This document shows, one piece after another, positions 1 to 6,710 of a DNA stretch of 14,635 nt. The notes below the pieces were generated by a model that had not been told where the DNA came from, searched no databases, and saw nothing but the letters and a program-made list of their open reading frames with translations. Position numbers and translations under genes: made by a program. Within the stretch, counting starts at the first letter, position 1; every line of letters begins with the position of its first letter. The stretch is from Caryophanales bacterium (GTDB taxonomy: Bacteria > Bacillota_I > Bacilli_A > RF39 > UBA660), in assembly GCA_016282415.1 (NCBI GenBank), contig JAEEKO010000043.1:1-14635 (forward strand), given 5' to 3'.

Positions 1-129
1 TCTATACTTATAATAAGTTTTAGGGCTTATATTAAGTACGGCACACATGTTAGTAAGTTTATAACTGTTTCTATATAAATTTATAAATGTTACTTTCTCT
101 CTCGTTGTGCCTTGAGGAAGGCTTGGTAT
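1..129 (-). CDS. IS3-family transposase OrfB, 5' part, cut by window edge
   Basis: This is the start of the catalytic DDE half of the transposase, in the -1 frame relative to orfA. From the slippery site the frame has no stop to the window edge and reads IPSLPQGTTREKVTF, then INLYRNSYKL, then TNMCAVLNISPKTYYKYR. The segment MCAVLNISPKTYYKYR matches the usual opening of IS3 OrfB (MC.VLG.S...YYK). If OrfB is also made separately, the ATG at 46-48 is the first candidate, but no clear ribosome site precedes it. The DDE residues lie off the window, so integrity cannot be judged. Confidence 0.75.
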   Translation of the reverse strand, partial: MPSLPQGTTREKVTFINLYRNSYKLTNMCAVLNISPKTYYKYR

Positions 130-383
130 TTTTTTAATATTTCATATCTTTCTTTCCAATCTTCTTTTGTTAAATTTTTTTCTTTTCGTCTACCAAGTTT
201 TAGTCCATTCACAATATATTTCTCAGGATGATTTAATTTAGAAGTCCATGTTTTTATAGTTCCAGATGGAATATTATATTTTTCTGATAAATACTTTATA
301 TTATGTTTTTCTTTATATTCTTTTAGTACCATTTCTTTAACGTCAAATATGTAACTATTGAATTTTTGTCCTTTTTTAGCCAT
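90..383 (-). CDS. IS3-family transposase OrfA (helix-turn-helix subunit)
   Basis: This 97-aa protein is the DNA-binding half of an IS3-type transposase, which recognises the ends of the element. A helix-turn-helix is visible around residues 28-47 (YLSEKYNIPSGTIKTW). The C-terminal part (EILKKYQAFLKAQRERK) is the short helical, leucine-zipper-like tail usual in OrfA of this group. The ATG at 381-383 is chosen because AGGAGG (395-400) lies 11 bases upstream. The GTG four codons earlier lies against the ribosome site and is too close. The LKK codons contain an A_AAA_AAA slippery heptamer, from which the -1 frame is open into orfB, so a fused OrfAB is expected as well as OrfA alone. It is intact and ends in TAA. 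Confidence 0.85.
   Translation of the reverse strand: MAKKGQKFNSYIFDVKEMVLKEYKEKHNIKYLSEKYNIPSGTIKTWTSKLNHPEKYIVNGLKLGRRKEKNLTKEDWKERYEILKKYQAFLKAQRERK
129..135 (-). promoter_or_regulatory. Probable -1 programmed frameshift heptamer A_AAA_AAA
   Basis: Seven consecutive A residues on the minus strand sit in the orfA frame as TT-A AAA AAA, the X_XXY_YYZ arrangement used for -1 slippage in IS3 elements. From this point the -1 frame is open through the end of orfA into the OrfB sequence, as a functional frameshift requires. I did not identify a convincing stimulatory hairpin downstream. Confidence 0.65.
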
Positions 384-411
384 TGAAAAATACACCTCCT
401 TTCGGAAGTGT

Positions 412-417
412 ATTATA
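412..417 (-). promoter_or_regulatory. -10 box TATAAT upstream of IS orfA
   Basis: A perfect TATAAT lies about 30 bases upstream of the orfA start on the minus strand. I see no good -35 hexamer at 16-18 bases. In IS3 elements the -35 is sometimes supplied by the abutted end in the circular intermediate, but that is family knowledge and is not shown here. Confidence 0.4.
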
Positions 418-426
418 TCATTATTC

Positions 427-474
427 TTGAACTGGTTTTTTTATTTGATGTCTCCTCTAAGGGGTGCAGTTCAA
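427..474. repeat. 8-bp inverted repeat TTGAACTG / CAGTTCAA at the IS end
   Basis: TTGAACTG (427-434) is an exact inverted copy of CAGTTCAA (467-474). The outer copy includes the terminal bases of the insertion sequence plus one flanking base. The two arms are separated by 32 bases and lie just upstream of the orfA -10 box. A second transposase contact point or an autoregulatory site are both possible; this is inference. Confidence 0.45.
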
Positions 475-496
475 TTCGATTGGTTTTTTATTTTAA

Positions 497-1558
497 TTAA
501 GTGGTTGACTTATCTTTTAGTTCTAATTTTGTGCCAATTTCTGCTTCTTTTAGTTTTTTGATAACTTGATCATAAGAACTACGAGCAGCATAACGAGAAT
601 AACTACAGCTATATGTAGTAACTATTCCATCATTAGTCACATCAATAATTGCTTTATTGTCATAATATGTACATTCTTTAGCAACAGTTACTTCATCACA
701 AGGTGAGATAATAAATGGTTTACCTTCTTTAGTAGGAAGATAACTATCTGCTAAGATTGGAATAAATATAACTTCTTTTTTTTCATCTTTTAATAATCCA
801 ACAAACATATTTGATGCAATTGGTTCAATAGAATTATAACCATTAGCAATAGTCATATATGGTTCATAAGATTTATCTGCTCGTTTCAATTTTGTAACTA
901 ACGTTGTTTCATCTTGATTACTAGCGATAAAGAAATCTGGAGATAATCTTTCAATTGAATCATAAATACTAGGTGTCATTCTTTTTATAAAATGATTCCT
1001 ATAGGTTATATGGCAACTACTATAAGGATTATAGTCATTACTAACAGAGTAATAACAAGCATCAAATAATCCATATTTACCGTTCTCTTTAACAACTATA
1101 CTGCTATAACTTAAAGGTTCAATATCATCATATTCACATGGAAGTTCAATAACGCTTTTTAATTCTGGTAATCCACCACATGTTGCATAATGACAAACTT
1201 CAAAATTCCAGTCAGCAGTAAGCCCAATAAAACCTTTCTTTACTTTTCCATCAATGATTTGCTCCACTATCATTTGCTGACCATCAATGTCAAAAGTAAT
1301 ATTAGAATAAACTGCTGGTACTAATGGTTTATATTCAAATTTTTTGTTTTTTGCTTCATTTATACTATAACCTGGCAAACAATCTGTTTCACAAATTTTT
1401 TGCTCTAATCCATATAATACATTCCCGTTTTCATCAGTTTTTGAAATTTGTCTAACTTTGATACATAATGTGTATTTACTATCATCAAAATAATCTCCAG
1501 TTGTTTCTATTTTAAAACAATCATCAGAGAATACTTTGTCATCTTTAATTATTTTCAT
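497..1558 (-). CDS. Hypothetical cysteine-rich protein with degenerate WG-like repeats
   Basis: I cannot name a function for this 353-aa protein. It has no signal peptide or membrane segment, so it is probably cytosolic, and it carries 12 cysteines. The central and C-terminal parts show a spaced repeat: YDDIE (143-147), YDSIE (199-203) and YNSIE (241-245). The first is followed by KENGKYGLFD (157-166), close to the KNGKWGLID core of WG repeats, which build beta-propeller-like folds. The later copies lack the glycine core, so the repeats are degenerate. The ATG at 1556-1558 is preferred over an in-frame GTG six codons earlier, because the G-run that replaces a normal ribosome site (1569-1574) lies 10 bases upstream of it. 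It has its own promoter, is not part of the rpe operon, and ends in TAA. The WG assignment is tentative. Confidence 0.75.
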   Translation of the reverse strand: MKIIKDDKVFSDDCFKIETTGDYFDDSKYTLCIKVRQISKTDENGNVLYGLEQKICETDCLPGYSINEAKNKKFEYKPLVPAVYSNITFDIDGQQMIVEQIIDGKVKKGFIGLTADWNFEVCHYATCGGLPELKSVIELPCEYDDIEPLSYSSIVVKENGKYGLFDACYYSVSNDYNPYSSCHITYRNHFIKRMTPSIYDSIERLSPDFFIASNQDETTLVTKLKRADKSYEPYMTIANGYNSIEPIASNMFVGLLKDEKKEVIFIPILADSYLPTKEGKPFIISPCDEVTVAKECTYYDNKAIIDVTNDGIVTTYSCSYSRYAARSSYDQVIKKLKEAEIGTKLELKDKSTT

Positions 1559-1593
1559 AATTATTTTTCCCCCCACTTTTCAAGTTGGTTAGT

Positions 1594-1621
1594 ATTATAT
1601 CAAAAAAAGTGAAAAAAGCAA
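1594..1621 (-). promoter_or_regulatory. Sigma-A-type promoter for the WG-like gene
   Basis: On the minus strand TTGCTT (1616-1621) and a perfect TATAAT (1594-1599) are separated by 16 bases. The -35 begins right after the T-tract of the rpe terminator, so one unit stops and the next starts within a few bases. The leader to the ATG would be about 30 bases. Confidence 0.65.
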
Positions 1622-1622
1622 G

Positions 1623-1648
1623 AAAAAAGAGCATTTCTATGCTCTTTT
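1623..1648 (-). terminator. Intrinsic terminator after rpe
   Basis: A perfect 10-bp stem (1625-1634 pairing with 1639-1648) has a 4-base loop and is followed on the minus strand by a T-run. The rpe stop codon (1637-1639) lies at the loop, so the last rpe codons form one arm. It closes the rlmN-prpC-prkC-rsgA-rpe unit. Confidence 0.85.
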
Positions 1649-2278
1649 AATTTTTTCAATATACTCATTTAAATCATTATTTTCACAAATATATGCACCA
1701 CTAACTACACGGTTAGCTCCAGCTTCCTTACATAGTTTAGCAGTAATATCATTTACGCCACCATCAACATTAATATCAAAGTTCAAATCAAGATAACTTC
1801 TTAATTTTGTTAATTCTTGAATTTTCGTTAGGACCTCTGGCATAAACTTCTGTCCACCCTCGCCCGGTACAACGCTCATTACTAATACCGAATCAACTTT
1901 GGATAATAATGGCTTTATCGCACTAACTCCCGTTTCTGGATTAATAGCAATTCCCGCTTTAATATCTAAAGTTTTAATCGCATTAAGTAATGCACTTAAA
2001 TCTTCGTCAATTTCATAATGAATATATATTAATTTAGTGTTTAGTTCTTGATATTCTTTAAAATAAGTTTGAGGCTTTTCAGTCATTAAATGAACTTCTA
2101 AAGGTTTAGAATTAGTTCCTACCCAATTTTTAACATCGCTTGGAAGGATTGTTGTTCGTGATACAAATTTGCCATCCATTTGATCAACATGGATATAATC
2201 TGCAGTACTATCATTTATTCTTTTAGCTCTAGTTTCCATATCATCTAAACCTTTAAGAAAAGAAACACTTACTTGCAT
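1637..2278 (-). CDS. rpe: Ribulose-phosphate 3-epimerase
   Basis: This enzyme interconverts D-ribulose 5-phosphate and D-xylulose 5-phosphate in the pentose phosphate pathway, in the cytosol. The 213-aa length is normal for this TIM-barrel family. The metal and catalytic residues are present: His30 and Asp32 in HVDQMDG (30-36), His63 in EVHLM (61-65) and Asp172 in VDGG (171-174). The phosphate loop reads MSVVPGEGGQKF (134-145) where most family members have M-V-NPGFGGQ, so Asn and Phe are replaced. The N-terminus also departs from the common APSIL(S)AD opening, with only SFL at 6-8. A related epimerase such as a D-allulose-6-phosphate 3-epimerase is therefore possible, but the position downstream of rsgA is the classic rpe position. 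The start at 2278 has GAGGTGA 5-6 bases upstream. The stop is TAG. Confidence 0.88.
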   Translation of the reverse strand: MQVSVSFLKGLDDMETRAKRINDSTADYIHVDQMDGKFVSRTTILPSDVKNWVGTNSKPLEVHLMTEKPQTYFKEYQELNTKLIYIHYEIDEDLSALLNAIKTLDIKAGIAINPETGVSAIKPLLSKVDSVLVMSVVPGEGGQKFMPEVLTKIQELTKLRSYLDLNFDINVDGGVNDITAKLCKEAGANRVVSGAYICENNDLNEYIEKIKRA

Positions 2279-2289
2279 TTAACTCACCT

Positions 2290-3132
2290 CTAATACTTTT
2301 TGTAACAATTATCACTTAATATTTTTAAATAATTATCATATCTACTTTTTAATATCTTACCAGCATTTACTAATGTTTTAACTCCACAGTCATCTTCTTT
2401 ATCATGTTTACAATCACCATATTTACAAGTTGCATCACGAAATTCATAAAAAGTACTTTTAATCATTTCTGGATCAACCTTTGTTAAATCAACTGAAGAA
2501 AAACCTGGAGTATCCGCAACATAGAAATCCAATACCGGATATATTTCAGTATTACGAGTCGTATGAACTCCACGGCCAAGGGCTTCAGAAATTGGTGATG
2601 TTTTTAAATCAAATTCCGGGTTTAGTTTATTAATTAAGCTACTCTTACCAGCACCAGTTTGACCAGTTAATACAATAATCTTATTAGATAATGCTTTTTT
2701 TAACGATTCTAAATCTTCATTGGTAAAAGTTTTAATTCCAATACTATTATAATACTTAATTAAAATATCAATATAACTACGTTCTTCTAAACTAATTAAA
2801 TCAAGCTTAGTAAAACAGATTACTGGTGTTATCTTTTCTTTAATAACATTGCACAGTAATTTATCTAAAAGTAGTAAATCTAAATTAGGTTTTTTAACGC
2901 TGGTTACAATTAAAGCCATATCAACATTAGCAATATCCGGACGATTTAATTCATTCTTACGATCTAAAATATCTAAAAGATAATTGTTGTCTGGATCGAT
3001 AATAACATGATCACCAACTAAAGGGGTAAGCTTGTCAAAACGAAACTTACCTCTTGGTTTGCAATCATAAAAATTGTCATTAGCTTTAACGGTATAAGTA
3101 TTACTAATATTTTTAATAATAATACCTTCCAT
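2290..3132 (-). CDS. rsgA: Ribosome small-subunit-dependent GTPase A
   Basis: RsgA (YjeQ/YloQ) is a GTPase that acts late in 30S subunit maturation. The protein is 280 aa, normal for the family. It has an N-terminal OB-fold region, then the circularly permuted GTPase order that marks the family: G4 TKLD (108-111) first, then G1 GQTGAGKS (157-164), G2 TTR (191-193) and G3 DTPG (207-210). A C-terminal zinc knuckle follows with Cys236, Cys241, His243 and Cys249. Its start lies 2 bases after the prkC stop, with only a distant GGGG as ribosome site, so translation coupling to prkC is likely. In Firmicutes RsgA can be a substrate of the PrkC kinase, which fits the adjacency, although phosphorylation is not visible here. 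It ends in TAG. Confidence 0.93.
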   Translation of the reverse strand: MEGIIIKNISNTYTVKANDNFYDCKPRGKFRFDKLTPLVGDHVIIDPDNNYLLDILDRKNELNRPDIANVDMALIVTSVKKPNLDLLLLDKLLCNVIKEKITPVICFTKLDLISLEERSYIDILIKYYNSIGIKTFTNEDLESLKKALSNKIIVLTGQTGAGKSSLINKLNPEFDLKTSPISEALGRGVHTTRNTEIYPVLDFYVADTPGFSSVDLTKVDPEMIKSTFYEFRDATCKYGDCKHDKEDDCGVKTLVNAGKILKSRYDNYLKILSDNCYKKY

Positions 3133-3134
3133 TA

Positions 3135-4859
3135 TTAATATAACCCCGTATCATTTTCATCTGGTTGTTCAGTAACTAAAGTTGATACTCGAATTGTAAG
3201 TGAAGTATTTTCCGTTACCGTATAACCAGCTGGTTTACTTTGATAAATAATAGTTCCTTCTGGTTGTTCTGCATTATAAACTGTTTCAACATTTAAAGTA
3301 ACGTTATGTTCACTACAGAATGCTTCTACTTCTTTTAGAATATACGCACCACTTGTGAAATCCGGATATACAGTTACTACATCAGGAATATATAAGGTAA
3401 TCGTATCGCCATCAGAAAGTTTAGATCCTGGTTCAACATCTTGGCCAATTATTTCCATATCATTGTAGTTTTTCGTATCATCAACTTCTTGTTTTTCAAC
3501 CTTCGCATAAATACCATGAGCTTTTAATTCACCAGTAACTTCACTAGCGTTACGACCAGTATAATCTTCAACAGTCAATTTAGTATCACCTAATGATACA
3601 TATAAAGTTACTTCGGAATCTTTAGTCTTTTTCGTTCCGGCTTCTGGTGAAGTTTTAACAATCTTACCTTCAGGTACTTTATCACTACTAACTTCTTTTT
3701 GAACATCATTAACTTTTAAGTCAGCATCTTGTAATTTTTTAATTGCTTCTTTAACCGTTAATCCAGATACATCTGGAACTTCCACTTCTTTACTATTATT
3801 AAATAGTAATAAGATACCAGCAATAACCGTAACCGTTAATACTAATCCGGTAAAGATTGCTGCTAAAATAATTAATATTTTATTGTCTTTCTTATATGAA
3901 TCTTCAGTTATTTGAGTTGCAATTTCTTCTTCGTCTTCTTTTACTTCAGTCTTAGCTGGTTTACGAGTTGCAATCTTCATATCATCTTGATCTAGTTCTT
4001 GATATGGTAATTTATAAGGTTTTTCATTAACTCTTGATTCATCCAAACAAGTTACTAAATCATCATGCATTTCACGTGCATCTTGATATCTATTTTTCGG
4101 ATTCTTAGCGGTTGCTTTTATAATAATATTTTCCACACTTTGTGGTAAATTAGGCACTTCATCTTTAATACTTGGAAGTGGTTCTTTTAATTGCTTTAAC
4201 GCAATTTCAATTGCCGTATCACCACGATATGGTAATTTACCAGTAAGTAATTCATACATTAAAATACCCATTGAGTAAATATCACTTTTTAAAGTAGCAC
4301 CTTTACCATTAGCTTGTTCTGGTGGTAAATAATGTACTGAACCCATTACTGAATTAGTTTGAGTAAGTTGCGTACTGTTTAACGCCATTGCAATACCAAA
4401 ATCAGTAATTTTAATCATACCGTTTTCTAAAATCATAATGTTTTGTGGTTTTATATCACGATGAATAATATATGAATCATGGGCAACACTCATCCCATCA
4501 GTAATCTGGGTCATAATATCAATTACTTCGGATAATGTTAACTTACCACGCTTTTTAAGTAATTGTTTTAAGTGTTTACCTTCGATATATTCCATTACGA
4601 TATAGTATTCACCTTTATCTTCACCAACATCGTATACTTCAACAATGTTTGGATGTGATAAACTTGATGCTGCTAGAGCTTCTCTTTGGAAACGTCTAAC
4701 AAACTTTTCATCGGTTGCTAAATCACCACGTAAAATCTTAATCGCAACATCACGTTCTAAAATAGTATCATATGCCAAATAAACATTAGCCATACCACCT
4801 TCACCAATTTGTTTAACAATTTGGTAACGGTCACTAATCTTTTGCCCCTTTGTTATCAT
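3135..4859 (-). CDS. prkC: Membrane Ser/Thr protein kinase with three PASTA domains
   Basis: PrkC/Stk1-type kinase: the cytosolic kinase phosphorylates proteins of cell wall metabolism and translation in response to muropeptides or lipid II sensed outside the cell. The 574-aa protein has a complete kinase domain: Gly-loop GEGGMANVY (19-27), Lys41, Glu60, HRDIKPQN (133-140; Asp135 catalytic), DFG (153-155), and a Thr-rich activation segment (about 162-174). An acidic juxtamembrane linker (about 275-327) and one transmembrane helix (about 328-353) follow. Three PASTA domains lie outside at about 358-424, 426-492 and 494-560. Three repeats match B. subtilis PrkC. The ATG overlaps the prpC stop (ATGA), so kinase and phosphatase are translationally coupled. 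It ends in TAA. Confidence 0.95.
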   Translation of the reverse strand: MITKGQKISDRYQIVKQIGEGGMANVYLAYDTILERDVAIKILRGDLATDEKFVRRFQREALAASSLSHPNIVEVYDVGEDKGEYYIVMEYIEGKHLKQLLKKRGKLTLSEVIDIMTQITDGMSVAHDSYIIHRDIKPQNIMILENGMIKITDFGIAMALNSTQLTQTNSVMGSVHYLPPEQANGKGATLKSDIYSMGILMYELLTGKLPYRGDTAIEIALKQLKEPLPSIKDEVPNLPQSVENIIIKATAKNPKNRYQDAREMHDDLVTCLDESRVNEKPYKLPYQELDQDDMKIATRKPAKTEVKEDEEEIATQITEDSYKKDNKILIILAAIFTGLVLTVTVIAGILLLFNNSKEVEVPDVSGLTVKEAIKKLQDADLKVNDVQKEVSSDKVPEGKIVKTSPEAGTKKTKDSEVTLYVSLGDTKLTVEDYTGRNASEVTGELKAHGIYAKVEKQEVDDTKNYNDMEIIGQDVEPGSKLSDGDTITLYIPDVVTVYPDFTSGAYILKEVEAFCSEHNVTLNVETVYNAEQPEGTIIYQSKPAGYTVTENTSLTIRVSTLVTEQPDENDTGLY

Positions 4860-5602
4860 AGATTTACACCACTTTCCTTCGTTAAATAAGCGACTGTAAT
4901 GTTATCTGTTCCCCCACGAGCATTACATTTTTTAATTAATTTAATTACTTTTTCTTCAATCTCTAAAGTACTATCATTTAATACTTTAATAATACTTTCA
5001 TCACTTAACATATTAGTTAAACCATCACTACATAACAGAATTCCTTCACAATTAATATCAACATCAAAGATATCTAATTCAGCTTTATCACTAGCACCTA
5101 AAGCGCGCATTAAAACATTCTTCTTAGGATGGTTTTTAGCTTCTTCAGGAGTTAAATTACCAGCTTCTACTAGTAAGTTTACTAAAGTATGATCTTTCGT
5201 TACTTTATGTAATTCGTGATCTTTAACAATAAATCCAGAAGAGTCTCCAATGTTTCCAAAAAGCAAGAAACTATTAGTAAGTAACGCACAAACTAAAGTG
5301 GTTCCCATTCCTTCAGATTCTGGATGCTCTTTTGTATAATCAATTATATTTTTATTAATTTCGTTAATGTTATCATATAACCATTTACTTGCTTCCATTT
5401 TATCGCCAACACTACTTAAACTAACAAAGCGTTGACCTAAATGAGTTACGGCAATACTTGATGCTACTTCACCGGCTTTATGACCACCCATACCATCAGC
5501 AACAATCATTAAAGTTTCATTATTACCATTCTTTAAAATTGTAACTGAATCTTCATTATGAGTTCTGATTTTACCAGCATCAGTTAAATAAAATGACTTC
5601 AT
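4856..5602 (-). CDS. prpC: PP2C-family Ser/Thr protein phosphatase (partner of PrkC)
   Basis: PrpC/Stp removes phosphate from PrkC and its targets using two metal ions. The 248-aa length fits bacterial single-domain PPM phosphatases. The metal-binding aspartates are in place: Asp18 in NED, Asp36 in ADGMGG (35-40), Asp193 in SDG (192-194) and Asp233 in GTDN (231-234). GMGTT (98-102) and the FGNIGDS segment (115-121) are also typical. The start codon shares one base with the rlmN stop (TAATG) and has GAGGTGG 5 bases upstream. The stop is TGA, overlapping the prkC ATG, with TAA as the very next codon. If TGA were read as an amino acid in this organism, PrpC would be only one residue longer. Confidence 0.95.
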   Translation of the reverse strand: MKSFYLTDAGKIRTHNEDSVTILKNGNNETLMIVADGMGGHKAGEVASSIAVTHLGQRFVSLSSVGDKMEASKWLYDNINEINKNIIDYTKEHPESEGMGTTLVCALLTNSFLLFGNIGDSSGFIVKDHELHKVTKDHTLVNLLVEAGNLTPEEAKNHPKKNVLMRALGASDKAELDIFDVDINCEGILLCSDGLTNMLSDESIIKVLNDSTLEIEEKVIKLIKKCNARGGTDNITVAYLTKESGVNL

Positions 5603-6615
5603 TAATCCACCTCTTTACTTCGCAATTGACCACAAGCCGCATCAATTTTGCCACCAAATTCACGACGAACCGTAACATTAATTTTGCGTTTCTTCAATTG
5701 ATCATAAAATGCGTTTATATTTGGACTTTTCTTAAATTCAAGATGACTTGTTTCATTGTATGGAATTAAATTAACATACACATTCATTCCTTGAATTAAA
5801 TCAGCTAACATATTAGCACATTCTAAACTATCATTTATATTATATAGCATAACATATTCTAGGGTTACTCGTCTATTAGTTCTTGCAATGTATTTTCTAA
5901 TAGTGTCAATTAATTTGTCAATACTATACACTTTATTTACTTCCATTATACTACTGCGAATTTCGTTATTCGGAGCATGAAGACTGATAGCTAAGTTAAC
6001 TTGCATATCTTCTTCCATAAATCTTTCAATTTTCGGAATTAACCCACAAGTTGATACCGTAATATGACGAGCACCAATTGCAATCCCTTTTGGATCATTG
6101 ATAATACGAATAAAATTCATTACATTATCGTAATTATCAAAAGGTTCACCAATTCCCATAATAACGACACTATCAATACGTTTATTAATATCTTGTTCAA
6201 TTAATAATATTTGTTCCACCATTTCAAAAGTTTCAAGATTTCTAACCTTTTTTAATCTTCCTGATTCACAAAAATGGCAACCCATATTACATCCAACTTG
6301 ACTAGAAATACATACACTTAAACCATAATCATGATTCATTAATACCGCTTCAATTAAATTATCATCATTTAATCTAAATAAATACTTACTGGTCAAATGG
6401 TCAGTTTGTTTCTTTTTAATTTCAATAAAACTAAGATCATAATTATTCTTAATTATTTCACGTACTTCTTTACTTATATTTGACCAGTTATTGATGTTAT
6501 ATTCATGTTTCAAGTATAACCAATCAAACACTTGGTTGGCATTAAACTTTTTTAAACTTAAATCTAAAAATTCATTTATTAATGCATCACGTTGATAATT
6601 CATAATGTGTTTCAT
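5602..6615 (-). CDS. rlmN: 23S rRNA (adenine-2503-C2)-methyltransferase, radical SAM
   Basis: RlmN methylates C2 of A2503 in 23S rRNA, and in some bacteria also A37 of certain tRNAs, with a radical SAM mechanism. The predicted protein is 337 aa. The iron-sulfur cysteines are Cys109, Cys113 and Cys116 (C-x3-C-x2-C in SQVGCNMGCHFCESG). The two mechanistic cysteines are also present: Cys102 in VCISSQ and Cys329 in AACGQL. GIGEP (154-158) is the SAM-binding loop. The CESGR reading after the cluster differs from the common C(A/S)TG form; a Cfr-like relative is less likely, given the canonical position before prpC-prkC. The ATG at 6613-6615 is preferred because GGTGA lies 5 bases upstream; an in-frame ATG at 6672 has no ribosome site and would place the promoter inside the gene. 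It ends in TAA, overlapping prpC by one base. Confidence 0.9.
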   Translation of the reverse strand: MKHIMNYQRDALINEFLDLSLKKFNANQVFDWLYLKHEYNINNWSNISKEVREIIKNNYDLSFIEIKKKQTDHLTSKYLFRLNDDNLIEAVLMNHDYGLSVCISSQVGCNMGCHFCESGRLKKVRNLETFEMVEQILLIEQDINKRIDSVVIMGIGEPFDNYDNVMNFIRIINDPKGIAIGARHITVSTCGLIPKIERFMEEDMQVNLAISLHAPNNEIRSSIMEVNKVYSIDKLIDTIRKYIARTNRRVTLEYVMLYNINDSLECANMLADLIQGMNVYVNLIPYNETSHLEFKKSPNINAFYDQLKKRKINVTVRREFGGKIDAACGQLRSKEVD

Positions 6616-6631
6616 ACACTTCACCACTATC

Positions 6632-6640
6632 ATTATACCA
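6632..6640 (-). promoter_or_regulatory. Extended -10 promoter for the rlmN-to-rpe operon
   Basis: The minus strand reads TGGTATAAT, an extended -10 (TGn before a perfect TATAAT at 6632-6637), with only a weak TTAAAT 16 bases further upstream. It lies between the terminator of the previous unit and rlmN. Transcription starting about 7 bases downstream would leave a leader of roughly 10 bases, barely containing the GGTGA ribosome site. Confidence 0.55.
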
Positions 6641-6680
6641 AATTTATTAAATAATTTAACCTTATTTGACATAAAATGAC

Positions 6681-6710
6681 AAAAAGAATTAGTTAGTCAC
6701 TAATTCTTTT
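6681..6710 (-). terminator. Intrinsic terminator after the 205-aa membrane protein gene
   Basis: A perfect 12-bp stem pairs 6682-6693 with 6699-6710 around a 5-base loop, with a run of T residues after it on the minus strand. The stop codon (6693-6695) falls at the stem-loop junction. It closes the fmt unit and separates it from rlmN. Confidence 0.85.

Larger units (their letters stand above)
1..473 (-). mobile_element. IS3-family (IS150-like) insertion sequence, one end only
   Basis: This is the upstream end of an IS3-family element, which moves by a DDE transposase made from two overlapping frames. Read on the minus strand, the element starts at 473 with TGAACTGCACCCC (461-473), an end of the TG...CA type that I recognise from IS150-group elements. 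It then carries a TATAAT box (412-417), an AGGAGG ribosome site, orfA, and the first codons of orfB in the -1 frame. The remainder lies beyond the left window edge, so the second inverted repeat and the target duplication cannot be checked. The end at 473 lies 23 bases past the stop codon of the neighbouring gene, so the insertion did not break that gene. The family is firm; the exact terminal base is inferred. Confidence 0.82.

Noticed and set aside
358..561. Plus-strand reading frame of 67 codons across the IS end
   Set aside because: It spans the IS boundary and overlaps two minus-strand genes; the product is low-complexity hydrophobic sequence with no ribosome site.
4899..5192. Plus-strand reading frame opposite prpC
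   Set aside because: It is a shadow of a well-conserved phosphatase gene and has no recognisable protein features.
6616..6672. Longer rlmN starting at 6672
   Set aside because: It would place the extended -10 promoter inside the gene and lacks a ribosome site. The ATG at 6615 has GGTGA at 5 bases.
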